Source: Rugalucina vietnamica (Eukaryota > Mollusca > Bivalvia > Lucinida > Lucinidae). Taken from it: a DNA stretch of 64,000 bases. Every line of letters begins with the position of its first letter. Positions within the stretch are counted from its first letter, which is position 1. The stretch spans positions 64,928,931-64,992,930 of the forward strand of contig OZ024869.1 in NCBI GenBank assembly GCA_964017185.1, in the 5' to 3' direction. Made by a program: the position numbers and the translations under genes. Shown here piece by piece: positions 23,441-33,596 of the stretch. The notes below the pieces were generated by a model. That model did no database searches. It saw only the letters and a list, made by a program, of their open reading frames with translations, and was not told the DNA's origin.

Positions 23441-23932
23441 AGTGACCTTCACTCTTAAAATGACATTTTAACGCAATAATGTCAGTCATGTTGTTTTATA
23501 TAAAAAAAAAAAACTTGTTACTCTGTAAATATTGGCTGTGTTTGACACCTTGGCTTTTTTTTCTATATGCTGGAGTCAAACGACAAATCGAACCAATTTT
23601 TTTTTAGTATTATACTTTCATTTTGACGGCTGACTAGTCAGACTAGCGCAGCGCAAATGAAAATTCAAATGTTTTCATCATACTCGACAAATTTTGTTAT
23701 TTGCCTACCGAAAATGAATTGCCTCCATATTGCACGGTAATTTTACAATTTATGTTTAGCAAACGCCTCATCAGACACGTATCCCCCTCTTGCCGACTTA
23801 AAGCTTTTTATGTTTTCGTAAATGTTAAAGGAATGTTATCACAATTCTGTTTGCTATTAATGCCACGTTACATTATGTTCGCTATCTTACTGTGGTATAT
23901 ATCTAAGCATTTGAGACAAACTAGTCTATAGA

Positions 23933-24147
23933 TGAGCCGCCGCATGGAAAAATCAACAATCTGCATTGGCGAAAACAAAGGCTGCGAAGCTGATCAGCGC
24001 CTTTGTTTTCGCTACACGGATGGTACAATTCCTCTTCGTTCTAAATCCAAAATTTCCAATCTCTAGCCGTCTTCTGTGACTGTACAGCCCAGTTTGTGTC
24101 AGACCCGGTCAGAACCCAAATTGTTGGTTTTCTTACGCACAGGCTCA
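23933..24147. mobile_element. MITE, TGAGCC...GGCTCA family, copy 1
   Basis: Terminal inverted repeats of about 28 bp: TGAGCCGCCGCATGG then AATCAACAAT, against ATTGTTGGTTTTC then GCACAGGCTCA. The body carries GCGAAGCTGATCAGCGCC and a CTGTGACTGTACAGCCC block. A better-preserved copy lies in a RAP1 intron at 57956-58191. Confidence 0.8.
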
Positions 24148-24640
24148 GATTTAATCTGATAAAGTACGTAGACATTATTTTGTCACAAAGCAGATAACCC
24201 TTCATTTATTTCTTTGGACATATTGCAAATTATTTTCTACCATCTATTATAGATCGGGGTTACTTATGACACTATCACGCACGTTAGCTGGCGTGCAATA
24301 TTTCAGTCACATGATAAAATATCTCGTTTTGTACGAAGGCACAGATCAAGCAAAGGGTCAGGCTGGACTACAAATTTAGTATTTATTGTCGGAAATAGCT
24401 TACTTGTGGTGTCAGGAGCTTCGCCAATTTTCACAATTGCTTATAATCCAGTCATGAAACTGCACCCAGTCAGAGAGATCGTCTTCTTTTTATAGATGGT
24501 TCAATTTAAGTATCTATAAGCCATGTATGCATAAGCCGAGTTTGAGAAACGATCGATTGGGCCGAGAGCAAACAGACGTATCTATGACTGCAGACGTAAA
24601 TAAAATTATTGCTAATTGGACATAATGCGGAAAAAATATT
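24148..24640. other. Downstream flank of the TRIM gene
   Basis: No repeat recognised. It probably contains the 3' UTR of the minus-strand TRIM gene. Confidence 0.4.
24205..24210 (-). promoter_or_regulatory. Possible polyadenylation signal of the TRIM gene
   Basis: AATAAA on the minus strand, about 430 bases past the stop codon. It is the first canonical hexamer I see downstream. Chance occurrence is possible in AT-rich DNA. Confidence 0.3.
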
Positions 24641-26677
24641 TCATCTTCTTATCATTTCAAAACAAAATATATGTCGACACTCCTCAGTTTCTGGATAGAC
24701 CGAAATTATAAACGTATTTGCGTCATTCAAAAAAGAAATCGACCATGGCCTCACATTTATCTCGAATATATTTGTCAGGGTTCCATTCGAAGTGACCTTG
24801 TGAATAGTCTTTGATCCAAATGCACAAACCAGTATACTTCCATCAACGCCTACAGCTATTCCCTGTGGGCATCGAAGTTTCGGATGAGTGTAGACATACT
24901 TCGGGCAGGACACCAGTGTTTTATGGGCGGAGTGTATAGCCAAAACACTGTTTGCCCCTTCATCAGAGGCAAAGACAACATCCCGGAATGTATCAGACTC
25001 CAAAAACGTTACTCTGCGAAACAGTACTTGACCATCTGTTTTGTGCGATAATGTGTGCAGCATTTTCCCCTTCATTGAGAACATTTGTAGAGAATCCTCA
25101 CAAGACACTACTATGGCTTTTCGAAGGCATGTTATCCCGAAGCAAGGGGCTTTTACAGTCCACGTAGAATCACATTTCAACGGAGAGCCTAGTATACTAA
25201 CGGTTGTCATAAACTTAACGACTATATCGTTGACATAAACATCAAAAAAGCGAACAACGTTCTCCTGTGGGTATGAAACAGCCACACAAGTTTCAGTGAT
25301 TTTTGCAATATCCCAAGGTGAAGTGCCAAGCTTAGTTCGTGAAAGCAATTTTTTGTCTTTAATCAACTTCAGTGATTTATCACATTTGTCAACAATGATC
25401 AGACATTCGTTGGGCATTGGCATTATGGATGTAATCCAGCATTTATTTTCACTTGCCGATTGTGCAACTGGTACTCGTTTTAGAAGTTCGGTGTTTATAT
25501 TTCCTGTATCCTCTGTAATGACAGGCCCTATGGATTCAAACAAATCAGCATACCATGTTGTACGTGAATCGTTTTCTCTTGATAGATACGTTTGCAACTG
25601 ATTATCTGGTTCGTGTTCATTATGGATTGTTGTCTCGAGTTCGTTTTGAACAGACTGTACACTTTCATTTAAGGGCCCAAGCCCAGAAGTGCATGTGACG
25701 GGTTCTTTCTCTTTTGTCCCTATATCTCCAACTTGTAAAATCCCAAACGTTTTAAGTTTTTCCCTAAACGTTATCAAGTTTTCGTCAAACTTGAATCCTA
25801 GGAGTCTTTCCACCGGTTGTGATAAACTATTGGAGTTGTCTTGTATCTTATTTCTCAACTCTTTCATTTTCTGTTTCACCTTCAATAATCGAATCACTGT
25901 TTGCATTTCTGAATCTTCTGCGAAGGGCATATCCAGTGCAAGTTTATACTCATCAATGGATTCTTCTGTTGTATTACACCATTGTATATCTGCTTCAATG
26001 CCTCGAAGCAAGTCATCTGAAACCTCGTCAATGTTTTCGAATACACCTGTCGCAACAGTATTCAAATGTTCCACAATCTCATCCTTCTTCGCTCTTATAT
26101 CATGCATAATATTTTCTCTACTAATCACAAGCGAATTCATACGCTTATGCCTTGTTCTTCTGAATTCGTTTACAAATATCATTGATGTTGTTAATTCACT
26201 AGCTAACTCGTTGGCTTCCTTTGCTGCTTCGAAGTGTTTAGCAACCTCTGTTAGCTCTTTAACGTCTTCACATCTCCTGTGATCGGTAGCAATGCACATG
26301 GGACAACACAACTGTTCGTGGTCAACACAAAACAGGCGGATTGTGAACTCAGGGTGACATTCGCACATAACTATATCGTCTCGCGCTGTTTCTTTTTCTG
26401 ATTCTTCCATATAGCAAAGGATCCAGTGATTGACCGGGAATTGCTCTGCCCATGTGTCCCTCTGTGTGTATGCCCTCGGTGGTTTGGTTTGTGCCCGGCA
26501 TACTGGACAATGGAAGGCCGATAAGAGACCAGCTTGAGATGTGTTTGTAATGTGACCTTGTAGACACGCTGTACAGAATGTGTGTAGACATGGTAAAGAT
26601 CTAGGTCGTTTGAAGGTGTCCAGACAGACAGGACATGTAATATCCACTTTCTGGTTGGACGGAATATATTCTGCCAT
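24641..26677 (-). CDS. TRIM-type RING E3 ubiquitin ligase with NHL-like C-terminus
   Basis: A single open exon of 678 codons. The RING finger is at residues 15-60 in C3HC4 order (C15, C18, C30, H32, C35, C38, C57, C60). A B-box spans about 105-136 (CECHPEF..., C117, C125, C128, H133). A coiled-coil region covers about 140-310, and an NHL/beta-propeller-like region about 410-678 includes LRCPQGIAVGVDGSILVCAF. By family, the RING recruits a ubiquitin-charged E2, the coiled coil dimerises and the propeller binds the target; the target is unknown. TRIM-NHL-like genes are heavily expanded in bivalves, often intronless and linked to innate immunity. The start is the ATG of MAEYIPSNQ. The 13 codons upstream begin with TTG and overlap an apparent splice acceptor, so they are probably not coding. 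All zinc ligands seen are intact. It cannot be named as a specific vertebrate orthologue. Confidence 0.92.
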   Translation of the reverse strand: MAEYIPSNQKVDITCPVCLDTFKRPRSLPCLHTFCTACLQGHITNTSQAGLLSAFHCPVCRAQTKPPRAYTQRDTWAEQFPVNHWILCYMEESEKETARDDIVMCECHPEFTIRLFCVDHEQLCCPMCIATDHRRCEDVKELTEVAKHFEAAKEANELASELTTSMIFVNEFRRTRHKRMNSLVISRENIMHDIRAKKDEIVEHLNTVATGVFENIDEVSDDLLRGIEADIQWCNTTEESIDEYKLALDMPFAEDSEMQTVIRLLKVKQKMKELRNKIQDNSNSLSQPVERLLGFKFDENLITFREKLKTFGILQVGDIGTKEKEPVTCTSGLGPLNESVQSVQNELETTIHNEHEPDNQLQTYLSRENDSRTTWYADLFESIGPVITEDTGNINTELLKRVPVAQSASENKCWITSIMPMPNECLIIVDKCDKSLKLIKDKKLLSRTKLGTSPWDIAKITETCVAVSYPQENVVRFFDVYVNDIVVKFMTTVSILGSPLKCDSTWTVKAPCFGITCLRKAIVVSCEDSLQMFSMKGKMLHTLSHKTDGQVLFRRVTFLESDTFRDVVFASDEGANSVLAIHSAHKTLVSCPKYVYTHPKLRCPQGIAVGVDGSILVCAFGSKTIHKVTSNGTLTNIFEINVRPWSISFLNDANTFIISVYPETEECRHIFCFEMIRR

Positions 26678-26695
26678 CTCTGAAATAAGTTTTAT
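26678..26695 (-). promoter_or_regulatory. Probable splice acceptor before the TRIM start codon
   Basis: On the minus strand ACTTATTTCAG precedes AG-ATG. This suggests a 5' non-coding exon further upstream (higher coordinates), spliced two bases before the start codon. Confidence 0.45.
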
Positions 26696-26717
26696 AAAGC
26701 TGAGGTGTATGTTCAAC

Positions 26718-27567
26718 TTAACTGTTAACTGTTATCTGGCTATTAAAAAAGTTAACTCCAAGTTAACATTTTATAACGAAACCTTGATCAAATCAAGCAA
26801 AACGACAAAACATAATCATATCAATTTCACTCTACGTCAATCTTTGCAGTTGATAGAATTATTATCCGATGAATTTTACTGATTTACAAGTACATTGTTT
26901 TCATTTGTTGCTTTTAGCGAGCTATGTGGGTAGTTAGCGACAGGTAATCATGAAACGTCTTTCTCAATGACCTCAACACTATCCTTGACGAAACTTAGAC
27001 TTCATTTTATTCTCGGTTATTCTAGGTTAAACTTACGACTGTTTTTGTCCAACCGGGATTCTTGCTTTACCTTTATAATTCACTAGATATGTGTCATTAT
27101 ACAAGTTTTGCGACACATCGTAATTCAATCATTCAAACTTATTGTTTCCAATATTGTTGTGTAAACATTTAAATAAAACCTATTGCTCACAATCATCAGG
27201 TGATTTTGTAGTATGGCTGACTGCCCTTGAAAAGTAGTGATCGATATGAAAGAATATATCAGTTGATCAAGGTATCTACTTAACAAAAACTATTGCGCAA
27301 CATTGTGTTTACCGAATCATTAATGGAATATATACATGACATGTATACATGAGGATGAAACTCGATTAAGAGGGGCTTATTACTAGATCGTAGAAATCAT
27401 ACATTGTATTTGCTCGGATCCATTCCGTGTTGTGAAAAGCTCCTATTGTAAAAACGCCAAGATTTTTTGATTTATCTTGTTGCCAAAGCAAGGGACTGGT
27501 ATACAGTAGACAAGATAAATGTATTAAATTAACATATAAAAGAGTCTCATACATAATACCAGATTGA
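26718..27567. other. Non-coding flank upstream of TRIM
   Basis: AT-rich. No gene, repeat or clear promoter motif. Any TRIM 5' UTR exon should lie here or further up. Confidence 0.4.
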
Positions 27568-27720
27568 TTGACCGTTTCCTGGGCATTGGCCATGACTAAG
27601 GGGAGTTGTGTGTCTTGCTCAATGACACGACACGGCACCCAATTGGAATTCAACCCAGAGCCTATCAATTCGGAGTCTTACGCTGGATACTATTACTGTG
27701 CCACTGCACTCCCCGTCATT
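27568..27720 (-). mobile_element. tRNA-derived SINE relic
   Basis: The minus strand reads GCAGTGGCACAGTAATAG (box A-like), GGGTTGAATTCCAATTGGG (box B-like) and GTGTCATTGAGCAAGACAC, a motif common in tRNA-derived SINE bodies. It is diverged and has no clear tail. Confidence 0.5.
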
Positions 27721-28728
27721 TTTATAAACCAGCCTAATTTCTCCACGGACAAACAAACGACCAAACCGGTATACATGTACATTGCTGCAAATTAAGCGAA
27801 ACGCATGTAGCTTAGCAATTAGGCCATTTCATTATCGCGTCCAAGTTGGTTTTCCAGTCGACTGTTTAACGACCTAAGTTATCCAACAGAACAATGCAGA
27901 CCACGAGGGTGTGACATGGCCTACTTGCTAATTATGTATCAGTATATAAGAGTGATCGTCCATGTTGCTTCTGTCACTTAATCCGATACGCTATTAATGG
28001 CTTAATAACTTACCCATTTTTACTAAAATAGATTTTATCAGATCCTTGCTTTCGCTAATGTTACACTTTTCGTTATAAAGACAGTAATACACACGAAAAA
28101 ATGCACTGAATTTAACATTAACTTTGCAGTACAGAAAATCACAGATAATCGTTCACTCACAAAAAAATGAATTTGCAACTAACGGTACAGTAATTATCAA
28201 AATATATCACCTAAAGAAAGTCTGGGTGAATTGGACATGAAGGGCGACAGAGCCCATGGGTAAACATTGGGGATTGATGAATAATATTCACTCTATCGTT
28301 CCGTTTATTAAAAATTATGAAAAATTGTACCAAGAAAGTTAAGAAGCTAAAAATCGTGCTTCGCGGCAGACGAAAGTGAGAGAAATCACTGATAATAATA
28401 AAAACTGACGTAAAATAAATTTTACTTGACTTGACTTTGACTTTCCATTCAAATTGCCCTAAAATGCAAATCATACTCCCACTTTCAAAAACATAAATAT
28501 CGGCAACAAACATTGCAAGAGGAATTTGAAACTTTTCTAGTGGTTCCTGGACTTATGTCATGAGTGTGTGGTACCCAAACTGATATTCCATATTCCAAGA
28601 CCTAGAGCACCAGTCTTTATAAATTTATTCCATCACATCTTGGGGGGGAAAGGACAAATTTCTCCCGCGGGCCAAGAACCAAAGGGGTCTGATGACTTTC
28701 ACAATATTAATATTGGAGAAATGGGCAT
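27721..28728. other. Non-coding stretch, nothing recognised
   Basis: No gene supported; only shadow frames. Confidence 0.4.
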
Positions 28729-28788
28729 TCAGTTCCGGTCGTTCATACACCGGCGGACATTCAATTCCGGTCGTTCATACTCGGGTGG
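28729..28788 (+). repeat. Two-copy direct repeat, unit about 30 bp
   Basis: ATTCAGTTCCGGTCGTTCAT and ATTCAATTCCGGTCGTTCAT stand 31 bases apart, each followed by a CCGG/CGGG-containing variant tail. Confidence 0.75.
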
Positions 28789-28828
28789 ATTGTGAACTCA
28801 GGGTGACATTCGCACTTAACTATTTCGT
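28786..28828 (-). pseudogene. Short duplicate of the TRIM B-box coding segment
   Basis: GGATTGTGAACTCAGGGTGA and CATTCGCAC.TAACTAT.TCGT match 26338-26379 inside the TRIM B-box codons with about three mismatches over 42 bases. It stands alone, with no TRIM sequence on either side. It is a relic of a local duplication or rearrangement. Confidence 0.7.
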
Positions 28829-29086
28829 TCTTAGTACTTCGAAAGAGTTATTAACATGAGGGAAAGACGGATAAACAAGCGGCGTCTACCGTTATTTTTA
28901 CTTGAAGCAGCAATTAATAATGACAGTGATCTCGTTAATACTTTCCTGTCTTACTAAGCTAGTCAGTGCATTATACTGGACTGACTGTGTACATGTTTGT
29001 CAAAATTGACCAATTAGAGACATGGCGCCACAATTCGTTTTACAGTATCAAAGTTGAGATAGTGTCACAGGGGCGGAAAAAGAACG

Positions 29087-29157
29087 TGGCCCACCGGGAC
29101 TCGAACCCAGGGTCTCTCGCTTACCGTGCGAGCACTCTACCACTGAGCTACCGAGCC
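29087..29157 (-). tRNA. tRNA-Thr-like (GGT), copy 1, one-base acceptor deletion
   Basis: Cloverleaf as in the other copies, but the 3' acceptor strand is one base short (plus strand GGCCCACC instead of GGCCCGACC), which spoils acceptor pairing. 71 nt. Confidence 0.4.
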
Positions 29158-29323
29158 ACTCGATCGACCGGTTACATTTTCCCCCTGCTTAATTAGATTC
29201 GTCCCCGAATCTGCTCGGAACCATGCCGGAACCGACGAGACAGTCTCTATCAGGTTGCTGCTCGCAGCCCGAGCACGGACCCACACTGAGCCACCAAATG
29301 TCACACGGGGCGGAAAAAGAACG

Positions 29324-29395
29324 TGGCCCGACCGGGACTCGAACCCAGGGTCTCTCGCTTACCGTGCGAGCACTCTACCACTGAGCTAACGAGCC
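29324..29395 (-). tRNA. tRNA-Thr-like (GGT), copy 2
   Basis: 72-nt cloverleaf. Acceptor GGCTCGT against TCGGGCC has its innermost pair mismatched; D, anticodon and T stems are intact. TTTTT follows the 3' end. Confidence 0.5.
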
Positions 29396-29554
29396 ACTCG
29401 ATCGACCGGTTACATTTTCCCCCTGCTTAATTAGATTCGTCCCCGAATCTGCTCGGATCCATGCCGGAACCGTAGAGACAGTCCCTTTGCTGCTAGCAGC
29501 CCGAGCACGGACCCACACTGAGCCACCAAATGTCACAGGGGCGGAAAAAGAACG

Positions 29555-29626
29555 TGGCCCGACCGGGACTCGAACCCAGGGTCTCTCGCTTACCGTGCGA
29601 GCACTCTACCACTGAGCTACCGAGCC
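29555..29626 (-). tRNA. tRNA-Thr-like (GGT), copy 3, complete cloverleaf
   Basis: Acceptor GGCTCGG/TCGGGCC (7 pairs, two G-T), D stem GCTC/GAGT, anticodon stem CTCGC/GCGAG with loop ACGGTAA, T arm CTGGG-TTCGAGT-CCCGG, discriminator A, then a TTTTT stop. Boxes A and B are good. The oddity is the loop: position 33 is C instead of the near-invariant T, and anticodon GGT is not normally used for Thr in eukaryotic nuclei (AGT is). It probably derives from tRNA-Thr(AGT) and may be transcribed but not used in decoding. Confidence 0.55.
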
Positions 29627-29785
29627 ACTCGATCGACCGGTTACATTTTCCCCCTGCTTAATTAGATTCGTCCCCGAATCTGCTCGGATCCATGCCGGAA
29701 CCGTAGAGACAGTCCCTTTGCTGCTAGCAGCCCGAGCACGGACCCACACTGAGCCACCAAATGTCACAGGGGCGGAAAAAGAACG

Positions 29786-29857
29786 TGGCCCGACCGGGAC
29801 TCGAACCCAGGGTCTTTCGCTTACCGTGCGAGCACTCTACCACTGAGCTAACGAGCC
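29786..29857 (-). tRNA. tRNA-Thr-like (GGT), copy 4
   Basis: As copy 3 but with GGCTCGT in the acceptor and one weakened pair in the anticodon stem (plus strand GTCTTTCGC instead of GTCTCTCGC). Confidence 0.45.
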
Positions 29858-29925
29858 ACTCGATCGACCGGTTACATTTTTCCCCCACACTAGCCACCAA
29901 ATGTCACAGGGGCGGAAAAAGAACG

Positions 29926-29997
29926 TGGCCCGACCGGGACTCGAACCCAGGGTCTCTCGCTTACCGTGCGAGCACTCTACCACTGAGCTACCGAGCC
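29926..29997 (-). tRNA. tRNA-Thr-like (GGT), copy 5
   Basis: Identical in the tRNA body to copy 3; member of the shorter 140-bp unit. Confidence 0.55.
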
Positions 29998-30065
29998 ACT
30001 CGATCGACCGGTTACATTTTTCCCCCACACTAGCCACCAAATGTCACAGGGGCGGAAAAAGAACG

Positions 30066-30137
30066 TGGCCCGACCGGGACTCGAACCCAGGGTCTCTCGC
30101 TTACCGTGCGAGCACTCTACCACTGAGCTACCGAGCC
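30066..30137 (-). tRNA. tRNA-Thr-like (GGT), copy 6
   Basis: Identical in the tRNA body to copies 3 and 5; last unit of the array. Confidence 0.55.
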
Positions 30138-30248
30138 ACTCGATCGACCGGTTACAATAGCACCAAAGAAACATCATCTTATACCTCAAACCAACAATTA
30201 ACATTAATAAGACAATTACTTTATTCTTCTAAAAGAAAAATAAACGGC

Positions 30249-30330
30249 CAGAGTTGACCCGGTCGAGTTGGCCCGAGGCCGTTGATCTAGGGGCCGAGTT
30301 GGCACCAGGCCGAGTTGACCCGCTTCCACA
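30249..30330 (+). repeat. Short GCCGAGTTGACCCG-type direct repeats
   Basis: GAGTTGACCCGG, GAGTTGGCCCGAGGCC, CCGAGTTGGCACCAGG and CCGAGTTGACCCGC follow one another within 75 bases. A small degenerate minisatellite. Confidence 0.7.
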
Positions 30331-31534
30331 AGTAAAAGCACAACTGATAAAGAAGCACAAAGAGGACATAGGCAGCCAAAAAATGCCAAAACAGATATAC
30401 AACAACAACAAGAAACACCTCAAAACACAAGAAAACCACCAGTACTATATTCTGGTTCAGACCTAAGGAAGCGAGGTAGCCCAGTGGTTATGTCCAGTGA
30501 CTGTACTTGTTGACTCTCAGGTGAGCGATCGTTGCCCTTGGGCTACTTGTGGTGACTCACCCGTTAACTGGTGTATACCGTTAACCGGTGTAAAACGTCA
30601 ATGGGCTATATTTTATACGTCTCTCTGTTCACGGTTGTAATTTTTTTCAGGCAATAGACACGGAGCGTTGTTGCGTGTCAGCATACTATTACTTACCATC
30701 TTTGTCATGAAGTCTTCTCACAATCACGTGCTTTCTCGAAATGTGTGCATTTTCATGGTTTTGACACTTTTAGAAACCACAGACTATCATTGCATTGCCA
30801 TTGTAAGAATGGTTACAAACATAGTGTATTTCAATTTGAAATATATATTTTTCGGATGTTCGCGTTTAATTATTTATATTCGTTTTGCTCGTCAAGTGAT
30901 TTGTGTGCATTTATTAATCACTAACATTTACTACATTATTATCATCATAATTTTCAAATGCGAGAAAAAGATAAATTGTGTAGGAGCTTCTTATTCAAAA
31001 TAAAATTATGAAAGCGAATGCAGGGCGGGTCGTGAATGTGTTTGATAAAACCTAGGATGAGTAGTAAGTATTTTAGGATTTTATTATAGCTTTATGAGAA
31101 AAAGAGTAACGTGTGGCTGACCCATATTCTCCTCTACCCCCTCTTTCTTCTGGTGAAGACAGAAAAGCGCGGGAAAATGCAACATACCACTTACTTTGAA
31201 GCAGAACTCCATTTTATTTATAAGAGAGGGAACATTCACTTTTTTCATAATTTCTGGCTATCTTTTCTTTTCCTTTTGTGGTTTTTATTTATACAAAATG
31301 TACATCGCTAAGAAAATTACCCAAACATATATAAATACACCGGTTAACGTTAGGTTTTCATTTCTATGAAACAAAATGGACGAGACATACTCTGCTTGAC
31401 CAAAATCACTAGCAATCCGACATCAGTTACTTTTCTATTGTTTTACATGCCTTATGTTGACTTCATGATTTTGAAGACACATATAGATCAAATGATTAAA
31501 CTCTGTGTCTTAGCAGTGCCAAAAGCGTTTAGTA
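30331..31534. other. Non-coding stretch with one short repeat fragment
   Basis: Near 30511-30550, GACTCTCAGGTGAGCGATCG and GCCCTTGGGCTACTTGT match the end of the internally tandem element that closes at about 57150. The rest is AT-rich with no gene. Confidence 0.5.
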
Positions 31535-31940
31535 CCCCGGTTATAGGGTGAACCAGCATACACTGTCTTCTTGTGCTAGAGGTCCCGGGTTATATCTATC
31601 TTCTGATACTGAGTCGATCAATTTCTGATCATCACCTCAGGTGTGGGGTGGGTGGCTAAATTTAGAATTTAGTCAGGGGAAAATAAAACCCCCAATAAAA
31701 AATAATTTGTTGGTCCGAACACGCTTCCCTTCGTGTCATTTGCAGGAATGACATGATACAGTGCGCCGTCCTTTGGATCGGGACGTTAACTGGATGCTCC
31801 CTGTGCAGGGACAGTCATCCCCTGTGCAGGTTAACGATCCCTACACAGGTTCTATCCTCATGCATGTAGGCTCATCCTGCAAACACACCGGAGTGTACAA
31901 TGCACACCTCACCTCCCAAGAATAATCAGAAATTGATTGA
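31535..31940 (+). mobile_element. SINE-like composite repeat
   Basis: A decayed T-arm-like GAGGTCCCGGGTTATATC near 31580 is followed by a body with GGGACGTTAACTGGATGCTC, TGTGCAGGGACAGTCATCCC and GTTAACGATCCCTACACAGG. These have the flavour of tRNA-derived molluscan SINEs. Boundaries and identity are uncertain. Confidence 0.4.
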
Positions 31941-32292
31941 TGGGAATAACAAGAAAACAAACAAAAAGACCCACAAACAAAAAATCGAGATGATTCAAAC
32001 TACTAGTAGAAAATTCGATGTTCAGGGTCGAGATGATCCGGAACCGTTTGGGTGCTACGAATGCCCGAAACACGATGTTTGGACTACTAGCCTAAATTTC
32101 GGCTATGGCGGGTGAAACGAAAATCAAAGAGGCTTCCCATTCTAAAACTTTATTTACTGATGATCACAATGCCCCTATCATCTTCTTTATGAGACCATGC
32201 AGTGAACGACAGTTTCTAAGACCATTAATTGAGGTTGCTTTCATTTCTAAGTTGGAAATTGATCAAGAATCGCGTCTCGAACAAGAACAACT
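31941..32292. other. Flank of the Mutator-like element
   Basis: An open frame of 65 codons (32105-32302) runs into the element edge. No domain recognised. Confidence 0.35.
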
Positions 32293-32909
32293 TACAAGTT
32301 AGGAAGTGTCTCGGCGTCCGGTACCGGACGAATTAGGCTAAAGTCTCCGCGTCCGGCAATGCCGGACACCGAGCCTATCCTCACTGGAATGGCTCCGTGT
32401 CCGGCACTACATTTTTCCTACCAGTTTCTTGGTTGTAAGTAGTAAAAAGTACAAATAATTTGATTACTTTCAATACAGTTTGAAGAATAAATATTTTTTC
32501 ATTCGTGTTCCGCCATTTGGAAAAGGGGATGTAACTCTTAATTTGTTTATGTCTTGTGTAAAGATGAAACTGTAGCGAATTCAATATCATGTTGCATTTT
32601 GGTTGTTGAATAAAAAATATATAATCTTGTTGTTGTTTTTTTTTATCAAATATAATTATCTATCAAATAAGTTCTTTAAGCCCATGTATTTAAACTTGCG
32701 TTAAATGATGCCAATTAGCCTCGTCTTCTCATCTTTAGGTAGCTATAGCCAGCTAACCGTGAATTGCGCGCCTCTTTTGTTCCTTTAGAAATGATCTCCG
32801 ACAACAAACGACCATTCTCAAGTAAAACAAACAAACAATATAATTACGTAAATCAGAAAACAATTCATCCATTAAGATGTGCAATGCAAAAATAAATTAT
32901 GTTGTCTCT

Positions 32910-33440
32910 GTTTTTGACCAGATCAGACACAAACCGATGATCATGCAGATGCAACTTATATAAACGTACGACCAATGATTAAAACGTGATGAATATTTAG
33001 TTAAGCTCGTCATATAAAAATGTTTCGTTTATTTTCGTCCTGATCAGACACAAACCGGTGATCATGCAGATGCAATTTATATGATATTCGTTATAAGAAC
33101 TTATATATGGTCTATTTTCCACACAAGTATATAACTAACCTTGTTTTATCATGTTGAACTTCGACCAGATAAGACACTAATCGGCTAGTATGCATAGGCA
33201 ACATAGAAGCATTCCATTTGCCGTTGATTAGAACGTACGATCTGTGTCTAACGCATGCATATAATGTTTAAATAACGTTGTTATCATAAAAAATGTTTTA
33301 TTTGATTTTCGACCAGATCAGACACAAACCGGCTAGTATGCATAGGCAAAATAGAAGCATTCCATTTGCCGGTTATATGACCTACGTTAATAGAACGTAC
33401 GATCTATGTCTAACACATGTATATAATGTTTAAATAAAGG
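32910..33440 (+). repeat. Four tandem units inside the Mutator-like element
   Basis: GACCAGATCAGACACAAACC or a variant begins at about 32918, 33038, 33163 and 33311. Units 1-2 continue with GATCATGCAGATGCAA, and units 3-4 with CTAGTATGCATAGGCAA and GAAGCATTCCATTTGCCG. Two pairs of units have therefore diverged separately. Confidence 0.8.
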
Positions 33441-33523
33441 TCGCAAGGCACTCTCTTGCATTTGGCAAAAATTAATTACATGTAATATGTACACGGGTAT
33501 AAGTTTTATTACTTTTGATCCAA

Positions 33524-33596
33524 AACATAGATTATGGGTACTCATTAGAACCGCTTCGGCGAAGCGGTTCTAACGTGTACCCACAATCAATGTTTT
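33524..33596. repeat. Strong hairpin, GAACCGCTTCGGCGAAGCGGTTC
   Basis: Perfect inverted repeat AGAACCGCTTCG/CGAAGCGGTTCT with weaker outer pairing (AAAACATAGATTATGGGTAC against GTACCCACAATCAATGTTTT). A worn relative occurs at 62185-62250. Confidence 0.85.

Larger units (their letters stand above)
29060..30160 (-). repeat. Tandem array of six tRNA-Thr-like units
   Basis: Three longer units (spacing 231-237 bp) are followed by shorter ones (spacing 140 bp). Each unit, read on the minus strand, has ACCGGTCGATCGAGT, the 72-base tRNA-like body, CGTTCTTTTTCCGCCCC (with a Pol III TTTTT stop) and CATTTGGTGGCT. The longer units add a spacer with GATTCGGGGACGAATCT, an inverted repeat. Units are 95 percent or more alike by eye, so expansion is recent. 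An older dispersed copy is at 4416-4612. Confidence 0.85.

Noticed and set aside
22370-23660. Short GCGCAGCGC-type motifs near 22410 and 23645 as further hairpin elements
   Set aside because: The flanking arms do not pair well enough to define an element.
25689-26282. Open frame of 197 codons on the plus strand
   Set aside because: It lies antisense within the TRIM coding exon, whose RING, B-box and coiled coil are unmistakable on the minus strand.
29761-30257. Frames reading RPGLEPRVSRLPCEHSTTEL-type proteins
   Set aside because: Read-through of the tRNA-like array; the same pattern in each frame follows the cloverleaf sequence.
31535-31620. Possible functional tRNA gene
   Set aside because: Only a T-arm-like motif remains and there is no acceptor or anticodon stem; treated as a SINE relic.
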